From Chlorobiota bacterium (GTDB taxonomy: Bacteria > Bacteroidota > Ignavibacteria > Kapaibacteriales > NICIL-2): a stretch of 43,832 nucleotides of DNA. The translations under genes were made by a program, and so were the position numbers. This document shows, piece by piece, positions 33,880 through 42,963 of this stretch. The notes beneath the pieces were generated by a model. The model was not told the DNA's origin, searched no databases, and worked only from the letters and a program-made list of their open reading frames with translations. The number at the start of each line of letters is the position of its first letter. The first letter of the stretch is position 1. The stretch is from the NCBI GenBank assembly GCA_026416585.1, contig JAOAEV010000016.1, forward strand, positions 1 to 43,832, in the 5' to 3' direction.

Positions 33880-35192
33880 TGAACGTTGTCAAAGTTGGCG
33901 GATCGTCGCTACAGGATGTGAGCCATTTCGAGCAGCTCGCCGAGCGGCTTCGACGAGAGCATCCACCACCCTCACTTGTAGTTATTTCGGCGCTGCCGGG
34001 TGTCACGCGTCGCCTTGAGCAGGCAGCATTGCTCGCTCAGCATGGTGATCTCGGCGCTGCAACGTTGATCCTTCAGCAAATTCTCGCACAGCATATTGCA
34101 TGTGTGAATGCGCTTTTCGGTGGTACTGCGCTGGCGCAGGCACTTGTGAAGCTCATTGACGAGATTGGTGAACGCACCGAACGCTTGCTCCGCGGTGTGG
34201 CGCTTACTGGCGTCCTGACTCCTCGAACGCTCGATCGTATCGTGAGCACTGGCGAGCGTTTTGTGCTACACATTGTGCGGCATCTGCTCCTCGAACGCGG
34301 GCTTGAGGCTCATGCTATTGCAGCCGACGAGTTGATTGTTACCGACGAACAATTCGGCAATGCGTGTCCGCTGGTGGATGAGACTGCTGCGCGTGTACAG
34401 CAACGATTGATTCCAGCTCTCGAGCAAGGTGGCTACGTGATTACCGAAGGATTTGTGGGGGCTACTGCAAATGGTGATGTCACGACGATGGGAAAAGAAA
34501 GCTCGAGTTTGACTGCTGCGCTGCTTGCCAGTTTAGTGGGTGCCCGTCATCTGGTATTCTACACACCGGTTGCAGGAATTTTCAGTGCTGATCCCTTGCT
34601 GGTACCGACAGCACGTCCGATTTCGCAGCTCTCATATGATCATGCCGAGCATCTTGCATACGCAGGACTAAAACTGCTCTATCCAACAATGATCGCACCA
34701 CTGCGTGTGCACAATACTGTGCTTCGCGTAACTGCGCTCGACGCACACTCGCAACAGTCCACGGAAATAACACACACACGCAACGGCCACGATGTTTTTG
34801 TTGTGATGGAAGAGCACCTCATGCTTGTGCAGCTCGATCGCAGTGCATTTACACAAGCGACCGAGTGTCTGTGGCGGTACCGCGAGGTTGTTGCCATCGA
34901 GTATGGGACCGTTCTGGTGTTGGCAGAGCCTCCGCACGTATTGTCACTTGAGCAGCTTGGCATTGTCGTTCGGAACTCTACACCGTGTCGGTTGCTGCGG
35001 GTGTGGGGATGGAGCAGCTCAGCAGATTTTCACACGAAGCTGCAACAGTGTGTTGCCGCACTTCCTCAGCGACGAGCAATGGTGGTTGTGCAGAACGGTG
35101 AGGAAAGCCTTCTCTCTGCCGTTACTTTGTCGGTTGCGCCACAGTTGCTGGCTTCATTGCATGATGCAATTGTCGAGAACCTTGTACGCTAG
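33879..35192 (+). CDS. lysC: Aspartate kinase
   Basis: A 437-residue enzyme that phosphorylates aspartate at the head of the lysine/threonine/methionine and diaminopimelate pathway. Features are KVGGSSLQD at residues 5-13 (usual form KFGGTS), the STGERF segment, GFVGATANGDVTTMGKESSSLTAALLA (nucleotide- and aspartate-binding loop) and YTPVAGIFSADPLLVPTAR. The C-terminal ~130 residues form a regulatory ACT-like region that is divergent from standard LysC, so feedback control may be altered or absent. It starts one base inside the stop of the permease gene. Its 3' end overlaps the convergent GT2 gene by 71 bases. Confidence 0.9.
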   Translation: MNVVKVGGSSLQDVSHFEQLAERLRREHPPPSLVVISALPGVTRRLEQAALLAQHGDLGAATLILQQILAQHIACVNALFGGTALAQALVKLIDEIGERTERLLRGVALTGVLTPRTLDRIVSTGERFVLHIVRHLLLERGLEAHAIAADELIVTDEQFGNACPLVDETAARVQQRLIPALEQGGYVITEGFVGATANGDVTTMGKESSSLTAALLASLVGARHLVFYTPVAGIFSADPLLVPTARPISQLSYDHAEHLAYAGLKLLYPTMIAPLRVHNTVLRVTALDAHSQQSTEITHTRNGHDVFVVMEEHLMLVQLDRSAFTQATECLWRYREVVAIEYGTVLVLAEPPHVLSLEQLGIVVRNSTPCRLLRVWGWSSSADFHTKLQQCVAALPQRRAMVVVQNGEESLLSAVTLSVAPQLLASLHDAIVENLVR

Positions 35193-36669
35193 CTGATCGC
35201 CACGCGTCGAGCCAATGAACCAGTGACAAATAGCCGATCCCGCCGAAACCAATCAGAAAGAGGAGTTGAAAAGGTATCGCTGCAAGTTCAGCGTAATAGA
35301 GCGAAACACAGATGCTAATGGTGAAATACATCCCCAGCAGCAGCTCTACGAGGACTGATGCACGTAAAGGCATGCGTGCGTACTTGCGGGTGCGCCAATC
35401 GTCGTTCGACGAAGTGATGCGATACTTTGGCGTGCGCGTAAACTCTGAGCGCTTGCCAATGAGTGCCTCGATTACCGCTTTGGTATTGTTGATTGCCAGT
35501 CCCATGCTCCCAGCCATAAAGAGCGGAAAAAGTAGAACGCGCCGCTGCCAATCCTCGTGGACGCTGCGCTGCGAATACAAGTAGAACAGAAATGTGCTCA
35601 CCGACGCTAACACGAAAATGGACATCAGTGTGAACAGTTCGTCGTAGCCGCCCACAAGATTTTTGATGAGCACCATCGGCAGATTAAGGAATGCTACCAG
35701 CAGAATGAACGGGAAAACAATGTTGCTGGTTAGGTGGATTGTGCACTCGAGCTTTGTCGCCAGCGGCAGCCGCGATCGCCAGACTGCGGGGAGAAGTTTT
35801 TTTGCAGCCTCGACAGCTCCTTTGGTCCAACGGAATTGTTGCGACTTGAGCGCATTGATATCAGCGGGCAATTCTGCGGGCGAGGTCACATCATTGAGAA
35901 ATACAAATTTCCAGCCGCGAAGCTGTGCGCGGTAGCTGAGATCCAAATCTTCAGCAAGTGTATCGGACTGCCAATTGCCAGCATCTTCAATACAAAGGCG
36001 ACGCCAGATGCCTGCAGTACCATTGAAGTTGATGAAGAAACCAGCTTTGTAACGCACTTGTTGTTCGATAACAAAATGTCCGTCAAGAGCTAGTGCTTGT
36101 GCACGCGTCAGCAGCGAGTAATCTTCATTGAGGTGCTCCCATCGTGTTTGTACCATTCCCACACGGGGATCAGCAAAGTAGGGGAGCGTCTTTTGGAGAA
36201 AGTCCGGCTTCGGGATAAAGTCGGCATCGAAGATAGCAATGTATTCGCCACGAGCAAGCGATAGTCCATAACGCAATGCACCTGCCTTGTATCCTTCACG
36301 ATTGCTACGGTGAATATAGTGGATGTCGTAGCCAAGAGTTCGGTAATATTCGACCCGCTCACGAGCAACCTGCTGGGTTTCGTCGGTCGAATCATCGAGC
36401 ACTTGAATTTCGAGTTTGTCTGCGGGATAGTCAACTCGGACCACTGCATCAATGAGGCGCTCCACAACATATACCTCGTTGTAGATCGGTAGTTGGATGG
36501 TGACTACTGGCAATGGATCGAGCATCGCCGCGGTAGGGCGAAGCTTGCGCTCGCGTGTACGGTGGTAAAAGTAGAGCATGACCAATCCGTGAACCCCAAA
36601 CGCAAAGAGGATAACCAGCGCTCCGACGTAGAGCGCTACAACGGCGTCGTACAACGAAGTGTCGAACAT
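35122..36669 (-). CDS. Membrane GT2 glycosyltransferase, cellulose-synthase-like
   Basis: A 515-residue processive-type GT2 enzyme. One N-terminal helix (LYVGALVILFAFGVHGLVML) precedes the catalytic domain (~50-300), which carries the D,D,D,QxxRW set: VLDDSTDE, AIFDADF, AEDLD and QQFRW. Four to five helices follow (LTSNIVFPFILLVAFL, MSIFVLASVSTFLFYLY, ELLLGMYFTISICVSLYY, FQLLFLIGFGGIGYL). It should transfer hexose from a nucleotide sugar to a growing glycan or lipid at the inner membrane; product unknown. It is last in the recG-MBL-lptE-GT2 run, 18 bases behind lptE, which hints at envelope glycan work. The final ~23 codons are antisense to the end of the aspartate kinase gene. Confidence 0.9.
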   Translation of the reverse strand: MFDTSLYDAVVALYVGALVILFAFGVHGLVMLYFYHRTRERKLRPTAAMLDPLPVVTIQLPIYNEVYVVERLIDAVVRVDYPADKLEIQVLDDSTDETQQVARERVEYYRTLGYDIHYIHRSNREGYKAGALRYGLSLARGEYIAIFDADFIPKPDFLQKTLPYFADPRVGMVQTRWEHLNEDYSLLTRAQALALDGHFVIEQQVRYKAGFFINFNGTAGIWRRLCIEDAGNWQSDTLAEDLDLSYRAQLRGWKFVFLNDVTSPAELPADINALKSQQFRWTKGAVEAAKKLLPAVWRSRLPLATKLECTIHLTSNIVFPFILLVAFLNLPMVLIKNLVGGYDELFTLMSIFVLASVSTFLFYLYSQRSVHEDWQRRVLLFPLFMAGSMGLAINNTKAVIEALIGKRSEFTRTPKYRITSSNDDWRTRKYARMPLRASVLVELLLGMYFTISICVSLYYAELAAIPFQLLFLIGFGGIGYLSLVHWLDAWRSASVQGSRQLHHAMKPATVAQPTK

Positions 36670-36687
36670 TGTCTGCAGAGAAGTTGT

Positions 36688-37218
36688 TTACCAATCGCTG
36701 ATAACTGCCAGCAAAACATCGCTGGCGATCTGCTCGAGTGCAGTGCGAATGGCTTGGTCGCGGGCTATGGCTGCTTGGGCGATCAGAAAGAACTGCTCGC
36801 TGGTGAACGTGCGCCGCCAGATCGTGCGGCTTTTGACTGCATCGTAATATTCAACCTCCATCGCGACACGGATTTTGCGCTCACGCTCGACTTCGCCAGC
36901 GCGGAGCGTAACTGGCTCCTCGGCGATTGTCGTTAGCGCGGCACGAAGCTCAGCATCACCGCTGCGGTCAACCAGCTGGAGCGTGTTGTCATTCCGAAAT
37001 CGCTCAATGAGCAACTGTGTTGCCACCTCACGCCAGACTGGCTGTCCAAAACTTGTCCGATCAGCAACAGTCGCAATCGCGATTGTTTTGAGATGCGGGG
37101 GCACACTACCGCCCACCAACGAATAACACCCCGTCCAAACCAATGCTGCACTCAACAGCGAACTTAGCAGCAATTTCCTCAGCGGGTGATGACAGAAAAA
37201 TGACTGTTTTTTCATCAT
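36688..37218 (-). CDS. lptE: LptE-type LPS-assembly lipoprotein
   Basis: A 176-residue lipoprotein. A basic lead and hydrophobic core (KLLLSSLLSAALVWTG) end at a lipobox-type Cys, C31 (TG-C-YSL). The following GGSVPPHLKTIAIATVADRTSFGQP is the pattern of Bacteroidota LptE proteins, and the rest has the alternating helix and strand layout of that domain (FRNDNTLQLVDRSGDAEL, YYDAVKSRTIWRRTFT). LptE plugs the LptD barrel and helps place lipopolysaccharide in the outer leaflet. MMKK at 37218 or the adjacent ATG at 37215 are equivalent starts. It lies 17 bases behind the MBL gene and 18 in front of GT2. No lptD is in the window. Confidence 0.85.
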   Translation of the reverse strand: MMKKQSFFCHHPLRKLLLSSLLSAALVWTGCYSLVGGSVPPHLKTIAIATVADRTSFGQPVWREVATQLLIERFRNDNTLQLVDRSGDAELRAALTTIAEEPVTLRAGEVERERKIRVAMEVEYYDAVKSRTIWRRTFTSEQFFLIAQAAIARDQAIRTALEQIASDVLLAVISDW

Positions 37219-37235
37219 ACGATTCGTTGGAGTTC

Positions 37236-37880
37236 CTACTGCTCTGTTGACTGGAGAAATGGGTTCGTTCTGCGCTCTTGACCGATAGTAGTTGGCTCCA
37301 TGTGGCCGGGGTAGCAGATATAATCGTCGGGCAGCACGAGTAGTTGCTGCCGGATAGACGTGATGAGTTGATCGTAATCTCCACCGGGCAAATCTGTCCG
37401 ACCGATACTACCAGCAAAGAGTGCATCACCGGAAAACACAACACGTGCCGTATGCTCGACGAAAGTGATGCTGCCTTCGGTGTGACCAGGAACATGCCGG
37501 ACTTCAAAACGCAGCGTACCAACCGTGAGCACATCGCCGTGGTGAATATAGCCGCCAATCGGCACTGGCTCCAGTGCAAACGGCAATGGAAACACAGTGT
37601 GTTTATTGGGATCGCAAAGACGGTATGCATCGAGCGGATGAATCAGGGCAGGAATGCCGAACATACTACAAATGGCAGCTGCATCGCCGGTATGGTCCCA
37701 GTGTGAATGGGTGAGCCATAGTGCCAGTGGACGGTACTGAGCTGCAGTAATACGTTCAGCAAACCACTGCGCTGAGTCCAAAGGTGCATCAATCAACACT
37801 GCGTCGCCAGTAGCACTATCGGCGACAAGGTAGGCATTAGTTTCAACCGGTCCGGCAGTGATTATCTCGGGCACAAGCAT
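37236..37880 (-). CDS. MBL-fold metallo-hydrolase (glyoxalase II-like)
   Basis: A 214-residue cytoplasmic metallo-beta-lactamase-fold hydrolase. It has the binuclear metal motif THSHWDH (H58, H60, D62, H63), the downstream His of VPGHTEGS, the bridging Asp in FSGDALFAGSIGRTDL, and the last His in YPGHMEPTTIGQERRTNPF. This pattern belongs to the glyoxalase II-like hydrolases often annotated as hydroxyacylglutathione hydrolase. Because this organism appears to make bacillithiol rather than glutathione, the substrate may be another thioester. It starts 3 bases after recG. Confidence 0.9.
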   Translation of the reverse strand: MLVPEIITAGPVETNAYLVADSATGDAVLIDAPLDSAQWFAERITAAQYRPLALWLTHSHWDHTGDAAAICSMFGIPALIHPLDAYRLCDPNKHTVFPLPFALEPVPIGGYIHHGDVLTVGTLRFEVRHVPGHTEGSITFVEHTARVVFSGDALFAGSIGRTDLPGGDYDQLITSIRQQLLVLPDDYICYPGHMEPTTIGQERRTNPFLQSTEQ

Positions 37881-37883
37881 TGG

Positions 37884-40106
37884 CTATGCAATGGAAAGGT
37901 GAGGGTAAGTATCAAGATGCTCCATGATGTAATGGCGCAACAAGCTATGCTCAGGACTGCGCAGGTGCGGATCGCGTTCGATGAGTGCGAACGCTTCTTG
38001 GCGAGCACGTGCAATAATATCGTTGTCGCGTACCAGGTCCACATAACGAAAGTCTGGCATGCCGGACTGGCGCGTTCCGAGTACGTCACCTGGACCACGG
38101 AGCCGCATATCAGCTTCAGCGATCAAAAAGCCGTCAGTGGTTTGCTCCATTGTGCGCAGTCGAGTGACGGCAGGTGGTTCGTCGTTGCTCGGCGTGGAAC
38201 GAACGCGTATGGTGATATACGGCTCAGTGATCAAGTAACACGTCGCTGGTGTAGTGCCACGGCCAACACGCCCGCGCAACTGATGGAGTTGTGCCAGTCC
38301 GAATCGTTCCGCATGTTCGATGAGCATGACTGTTGCATTCGGCACGTCGATGCCCACCTCGATGACTGTGGTCGCAACAAGAACGTCGAACTCGCCACGA
38401 GCAAAGGTTGTCATGACACTTTCTTTTTCGTTCCAGCTCATTTGTCCGTGCACGAGTGCCAATCGTTCGGTGGCAAAATGCTCGCGAGCCAAACGCTCGA
38501 ACTCTGTTGTTGCAGCGCGGAGCTGCACGCGGTCGGATTCCTCCACCAGTGGATAGACGATGTACGCTTGCCGTCCAGCACGAACTTCAGCGCGGATATG
38601 ATCATACGCTACTAAAAGCTGGTCGCGTGAGACCACCCGGGTACGAATCGGCTGACGACCAGATGGCATTTGGTCGAGGATCGAGACGTCGAGATCACCA
38701 TAGAGCGTCATTGTCAGCGTGCGGGGAATTGGTGTGGCGCTCATAACCAACACATGCGGCTGGTATTGCTCCTGGTGTGACTTGATTGCCAGATGACGGA
38801 GCATAGCGCGCTGAGCGACTCCAAAGCGATGCTGCTCATCAACAACGACCAGGCCAACGCGACAGTATTGCTGAGCACCTTGTGCCGACTCAGCAAAAAG
38901 TGCATGAGTCCCGACGACGATATTCGCTGTACCACTGGCGATTTGTTCAGCGATACTGCGACGTTCCCGTGCCGACTGACTTCCGACCAGTTTGACGATC
39001 TGCACATCGAGTCCGGCAGTCAGACGCCGTAGCGTGCGCCAATGTTGTTCGGCAAGCACTTCAGTAGGGACTGCCAGCAGTGTTTGGTAACCAGCGTCAA
39101 TGGTATGAAGCATTGCTGCGAGTGCCACTAACGTTTTGCCAGCACCCACGTCACCTTGCAGCAATCGATTCATCGGGTGTCCGCTGGATAGATCTGCGAC
39201 GATCTCTGCGATAACGCGCTGTTGTGCTTCGGTGAGCGCGAACGGAAGTTGTGTGCATAGTCGTTGCCAGGTGGTACTCTCTGTCGCCATTGACGGGGCA
39301 ATGCCAGCGTTGAGGCGCTGCCGATGCATTGCCAGTCGCAACTCGAACAGAAAAATTTCTTCAAACTTCATTCGCTCCTGAGCGCCTTCGAGTTGTTTGC
39401 CTGAGGGGGGGAAATGTAAGTGCTCAAGCGCTTGACGTTTTGACGGCAGCGTGTGCTGTTCAATGATTGTGCGCGGGAGCAACTCCCCGACGGCAGAGGC
39501 GTATTGATCGAGCGCGGTGCGCACCAAACGCCGCATTGTTCCAAGTGTGATCCCGCATGATCGCATTGCATCACTGATGCGATAGAGCGGCAGAATCCCG
39601 TGCTGGAGCAATGCACGCTCCTCGTCTTCGAGTGGCTCCAGCTGTGGGTGAGTGAAAACAATGCGCTGGAGCCGATCCAGTTCTGGAACGCCTGTGACCA
39701 CGTACTGTCTGCCTTCAACTAACACACGGCGGTAATACTCATGCGCGTTCCAGAAGAGCAACACACCCCGCGTGCCTTCCTCGTCACTGATAATCGCTTC
39801 GAGCAAAGCCCGGTGATTGCGGAGTTTTTTGAGAGTTACACGCTCGACCGTGGCGATAACACTAACTTCGGTGCGCAAGACACTGACCGATTCCCGATCA
39901 GTTGTGAAGATATCGGGTACAAGCAGCCTCCGCGTGATCGCGCGAAGGGAGCGCTGCGCTGTCCGCTCGATGTATGCGCGCGGCGTGTAACTGAGCAAAT
40001 CCTCGACTGTTTTGATGCCAGAGCGAGCAAGTGCGTCGGCGCGACGCGGCCCGACACCTTTGAGGTACTGCACCGGTGTAGCAAGTGGCGATGTGGTTGC
40101 CATCAT
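37884..40106 (-). CDS. recG: ATP-dependent DNA helicase RecG
   Basis: A 740-residue superfamily 2 helicase that remodels stalled replication forks and branched DNA. The N-terminal wedge region starts PVQYLKGVGPRRADALARSGI, the typical RecG opening, and includes an OB-fold. The helicase core has Walker A (LLQGDVGAGKTLVAL, about residues 313-327), the DEQH box (VVDEQHRFGVAQR, near 420), VMSATPIPRTLTM and the C-terminal helicase segments VIEVGIDVPNATVM and QLRGRVGRG. The start is the ATG at 40106 or 40103, since the ATG at 40130 adds eight residues. It heads a minus-strand operon and is divergent from typA over 72 bases. Confidence 0.96.
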   Translation of the reverse strand: MMATTSPLATPVQYLKGVGPRRADALARSGIKTVEDLLSYTPRAYIERTAQRSLRAITRRLLVPDIFTTDRESVSVLRTEVSVIATVERVTLKKLRNHRALLEAIISDEEGTRGVLLFWNAHEYYRRVLVEGRQYVVTGVPELDRLQRIVFTHPQLEPLEDEERALLQHGILPLYRISDAMRSCGITLGTMRRLVRTALDQYASAVGELLPRTIIEQHTLPSKRQALEHLHFPPSGKQLEGAQERMKFEEIFLFELRLAMHRQRLNAGIAPSMATESTTWQRLCTQLPFALTEAQQRVIAEIVADLSSGHPMNRLLQGDVGAGKTLVALAAMLHTIDAGYQTLLAVPTEVLAEQHWRTLRRLTAGLDVQIVKLVGSQSARERRSIAEQIASGTANIVVGTHALFAESAQGAQQYCRVGLVVVDEQHRFGVAQRAMLRHLAIKSHQEQYQPHVLVMSATPIPRTLTMTLYGDLDVSILDQMPSGRQPIRTRVVSRDQLLVAYDHIRAEVRAGRQAYIVYPLVEESDRVQLRAATTEFERLAREHFATERLALVHGQMSWNEKESVMTTFARGEFDVLVATTVIEVGIDVPNATVMLIEHAERFGLAQLHQLRGRVGRGTTPATCYLITEPYITIRVRSTPSNDEPPAVTRLRTMEQTTDGFLIAEADMRLRGPGDVLGTRQSGMPDFRYVDLVRDNDIIARARQEAFALIERDPHLRSPEHSLLRHYIMEHLDTYPHLSIA

Positions 40107-40178
40107 ATGCCGGTGTCGAGTGGTTCGCACTCAGTCGCTGATCTATTCGTCATAGTGCTTTCGTTCGACAATCACGTA

Positions 40179-42026
40179 ATGCCAATGCAGCGACGCAGCG
40201 ATATCCGCAACATTGCTATCATCGCACACGTTGACCACGGTAAAACAACATTAGTAGACCAAATTCTGCGCCAAGCGGGCTTATTTCGCCAGGGGCAAGT
40301 TCTGGCAGATCGATTGCTTGATTCAAATGCCCTCGAACGCGAAAAAGGGATCACTATCATGGCGAAAAATACCGCAGTCCGCTGGAAAGGTGTCACCATC
40401 AACATTGTGGATACACCTGGCCATGCAGACTTCGGTGGCGAAGTCGAACGAGCCCTCTCGATGGTTGACGGTGTGCTTGTCCTTGTTGATGCTGCTGAAG
40501 GTCCACTGCCACAGACCAAATTTGTTGTGCGGAAAGCCATCGAGCGCGCGCTGCCGGGGATCATCGTTATCAACAAAATTGACCGTAGCGATGCGCGCCC
40601 GCGCCAAGTGCTCGACGAGGTACATGAACTGTTCTTGGCACTCGGTGCTGGGTTGGAGGCGCTCGATATGCCGGTGCTGTTTGCCGTCGGGCGTGATGGT
40701 ATCGCCTCGCGATCGTTGGAAGAATCCGGCACAAATTTGATACCGCTATTTGAGACAATTGTGAACCATATCCCAGCACCGAGCTATCAGCCGGATGAAC
40801 CATTCCAGATGATCGTTGCAGCACTTGACTGGAATGATTATGTCGGGCGGTTGGCAATTGGACGCATTCATCGCGGCCGTGTGCGTGTTGGGGATGATGC
40901 GGTGCTCCTTGCAACCGATGGCAGCGCTACACCACTGCGCATTACAAAACTGTTTACATTTGAGGGGCTCGAGCGCATCGAGATCGAGAGCGCTGAAGCT
41001 GGCGACATCGTGTGCCTGGCTGGTATTGAGCAGGTTCGTATCGGTGATACGATTGCTTCTCCCGAGCAGCCTGAGTTGCTGCCGCCTGTCGTCGTTGACG
41101 AACCAACCGTCGCGATGCACTTTATGGTCAACGCCTCGCCACTGGCGGGGAAAGAGGGTAAATACGTTACCACACCCAAGCTGCGTGATCGGCTCTGGCG
41201 AGAGCTCCGAACAAACGTCTCGCTCCGCATTGAGGAAACAGACCAACCAGATGTGTTTCGTGTTCTCGGTCGCGGCGAACTTCAAATGGCGGTGCTCATC
41301 GAAACGATGCGGCGCGAAGGGTATGAAGTAGCGGTATCGCAGCCGGAGATCCTCTTTCAGCGTGATGCCGATGGACGACTACTCGAACCAATTGAACATG
41401 TTGTCATTGATGTGCCGAGCCAATTCAGTGGTAACGTTATCGAAGCGCTCGGTCGCCGTCGTGGCGAGATGCTCGCGATGGTACCTGTTGGTTCGACAGT
41501 GCGGATTGAATTCAGTGTTCCCGCGCGGGGACTGCTCGGATTTCGAACGGAGTTTATGACATTGACCCGCGGCGAGGGTGTGCTCCATCATACATTTGCT
41601 GGCCACGAGCCGTACCGAGGCGAAGTTGCTCGTCGTACGCGTGGCAGTCTTGTTGCACTCGAGGATGGCATTGCTACAGCATATGCTCTCGAAAGCATTC
41701 AGGAGCGAGGTATGCTGTTTATCACACCTGGTGAACGCGTCTATGAAGGTATGGTCATCGGTGAGCATGCACGCGAAGGCGACTTAGTTGTCAACCCCTG
41801 CAAGACAAAGCATCTGACGAACATGCGATCGAGTGGCTCGGAAGGGCTTGTTCGATTGGCACCACCGCGTCAGATGACGCTCGAACAGTATCTCGAGTTT
41901 TTGAATGACGATGAGCTGCTCGAAGTAACGCCACTATCGCTGCGTGTACGCAAACGCATTTTGAATACCAACGAACGTCAGCGGCACGAAAAACGCAGTC
42001 GTGCTGCTACTGAAAGTGTAGCGTAA
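40179..42026 (+). CDS. typA: Ribosome-associated GTPase TypA/BipA
   Basis: A 615-residue translational GTPase, the usual length. G motifs are IAHVDHGKTTL (P-loop), the switch region REKGITIMAKN, DTPGHADFGGEVERAL and NKIDRSDARP. The elongation-factor-like domains II, III and V follow (VGRLAIGRIHRGRVRVG, RGELQMAVLIETMRREGYEV), and the C-terminal block (PCKTKHLTNMRSSGSEGLVRL) is specific to TypA/BipA. It acts on the ribosome under stress and cold, aiding 50S assembly. The start is ATG 40179 (ATG 40185 is equally possible); the open frame continuing to 39741 runs antisense into recG and is not part of the gene. Confidence 0.96.
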   Translation: MPMQRRSDIRNIAIIAHVDHGKTTLVDQILRQAGLFRQGQVLADRLLDSNALEREKGITIMAKNTAVRWKGVTINIVDTPGHADFGGEVERALSMVDGVLVLVDAAEGPLPQTKFVVRKAIERALPGIIVINKIDRSDARPRQVLDEVHELFLALGAGLEALDMPVLFAVGRDGIASRSLEESGTNLIPLFETIVNHIPAPSYQPDEPFQMIVAALDWNDYVGRLAIGRIHRGRVRVGDDAVLLATDGSATPLRITKLFTFEGLERIEIESAEAGDIVCLAGIEQVRIGDTIASPEQPELLPPVVVDEPTVAMHFMVNASPLAGKEGKYVTTPKLRDRLWRELRTNVSLRIEETDQPDVFRVLGRGELQMAVLIETMRREGYEVAVSQPEILFQRDADGRLLEPIEHVVIDVPSQFSGNVIEALGRRRGEMLAMVPVGSTVRIEFSVPARGLLGFRTEFMTLTRGEGVLHHTFAGHEPYRGEVARRTRGSLVALEDGIATAYALESIQERGMLFITPGERVYEGMVIGEHAREGDLVVNPCKTKHLTNMRSSGSEGLVRLAPPRQMTLEQYLEFLNDDELLEVTPLSLRVRKRILNTNERQRHEKRSRAATESVA

Positions 42027-42027
42027 T

Positions 42028-42963
42028 TTGCGCGTGGTTCCACTGACGAAGCTATTGCCAATGCTTATTCTGTTGCTGCTGTTGTGTACAGTCGCTGCAA
42101 GCGCACAGACCCCGGCTCGTAAGCCATCGACCGCCGGACGACTGCCCAATGCATTTGTGTACCGCTTGCAACCGAAGGCAGACATCAGTTATCGCTATGC
42201 GGCGTCAATGGAGATGGATCAGACGTTACACATAATGGATTTCGATCAAGCGATCCGCTCTCGGGTGTCGTTACAACAAGTGGTTGTGCCGCATCGGGTC
42301 ACTGATACCCTTCTAACACTCGTTGTTCGGCAGCGAGACATTCGTGTCGAGTTGAAAGGATTAGAGCAACTGGGTAGAACAGACTCTCTACTGACATTCC
42401 CCGAACTGGAAGACTACGAAACGCACATTCTGTGTAACCGTCATGGGCAGACACTATCACAAACCATTGTGTCCAAAGACACAAGTGCTGCAGTAGCGCA
42501 GTCGGTCCGCCGGCAAGCCATCGAGCAACTAACCAACAGTGGAGTGCGCATGCGGCTTTTGGTGGAGTTTCCTGATACGCCTCTTGCACCAGGGACCCAG
42601 TGGACGCGTACCATTAGTGATACTATTACGGCGGGAGTAGTCGGTCAAAACATCGCTACCACGATGGACTTACGCTACACGTTCGATGGGCTGCTCGATA
42701 CGCTCGGACGTCGCTGCGCCGTTGTGCGGGTGGAATCAGTACGGTACTTGCTTTCCGGTACTGCGGAGCAGATGGGCATGACGATGGGAATCAGTGGTGA
42801 TGGCGTGTACTCGGCGCGATATTTGCTCGAGGTCGAGTCAGGGATGCCGCTTGTGATTGAAACGCTTGCCCAGCTCGATCAACGAATGACGCTCTACGAC
42901 CAAGGTAACACAGTCATCCCGATGACTGTTGACATTCGCGGTCGAATGGTGCGTCGGCTGTGA
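42028..42963 (+). CDS. Secreted protein of unknown function
   Basis: A 311-residue exported protein starting at TTG 42028 (or GTG 42034, ATG 42061), one base after the typA stop. The signal peptide is LTKLLPMLILLLLLCTVAASAQ. The mature part is beta-rich, opening FVYRLQPKADISYRYAASMEMDQ, with a later PLAPGTQWTRTISDTI and repeated strand pairs (RCAVVRVESVRYLLSG, GVYSARYLLEVESGMPLVIE). This layout recalls periplasmic or surface beta-proteins that accumulate near envelope genes in Bacteroidota, but I cannot name the family. No T9SS tail or lipobox. It overlaps the next gene by one base and the two share a similar opening. Confidence 0.65.
   Translation: MRVVPLTKLLPMLILLLLLCTVAASAQTPARKPSTAGRLPNAFVYRLQPKADISYRYAASMEMDQTLHIMDFDQAIRSRVSLQQVVVPHRVTDTLLTLVVRQRDIRVELKGLEQLGRTDSLLTFPELEDYETHILCNRHGQTLSQTIVSKDTSAAVAQSVRRQAIEQLTNSGVRMRLLVEFPDTPLAPGTQWTRTISDTITAGVVGQNIATTMDLRYTFDGLLDTLGRRCAVVRVESVRYLLSGTAEQMGMTMGISGDGVYSARYLLEVESGMPLVIETLAQLDQRMTLYDQGNTVIPMTVDIRGRMVRRL

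Noticed and set aside
37899-38615. Plus-strand frame of 238 codons opposite recG
   Set aside because: Antisense to the conserved helicase motifs of RecG; no recognisable domain.
39741-40178. N-terminal extension of the TypA frame by 146 residues
   Set aside because: It is antisense to the start of recG and lacks any domain; TypA proteins begin directly at the GTPase domain, as from 40179.
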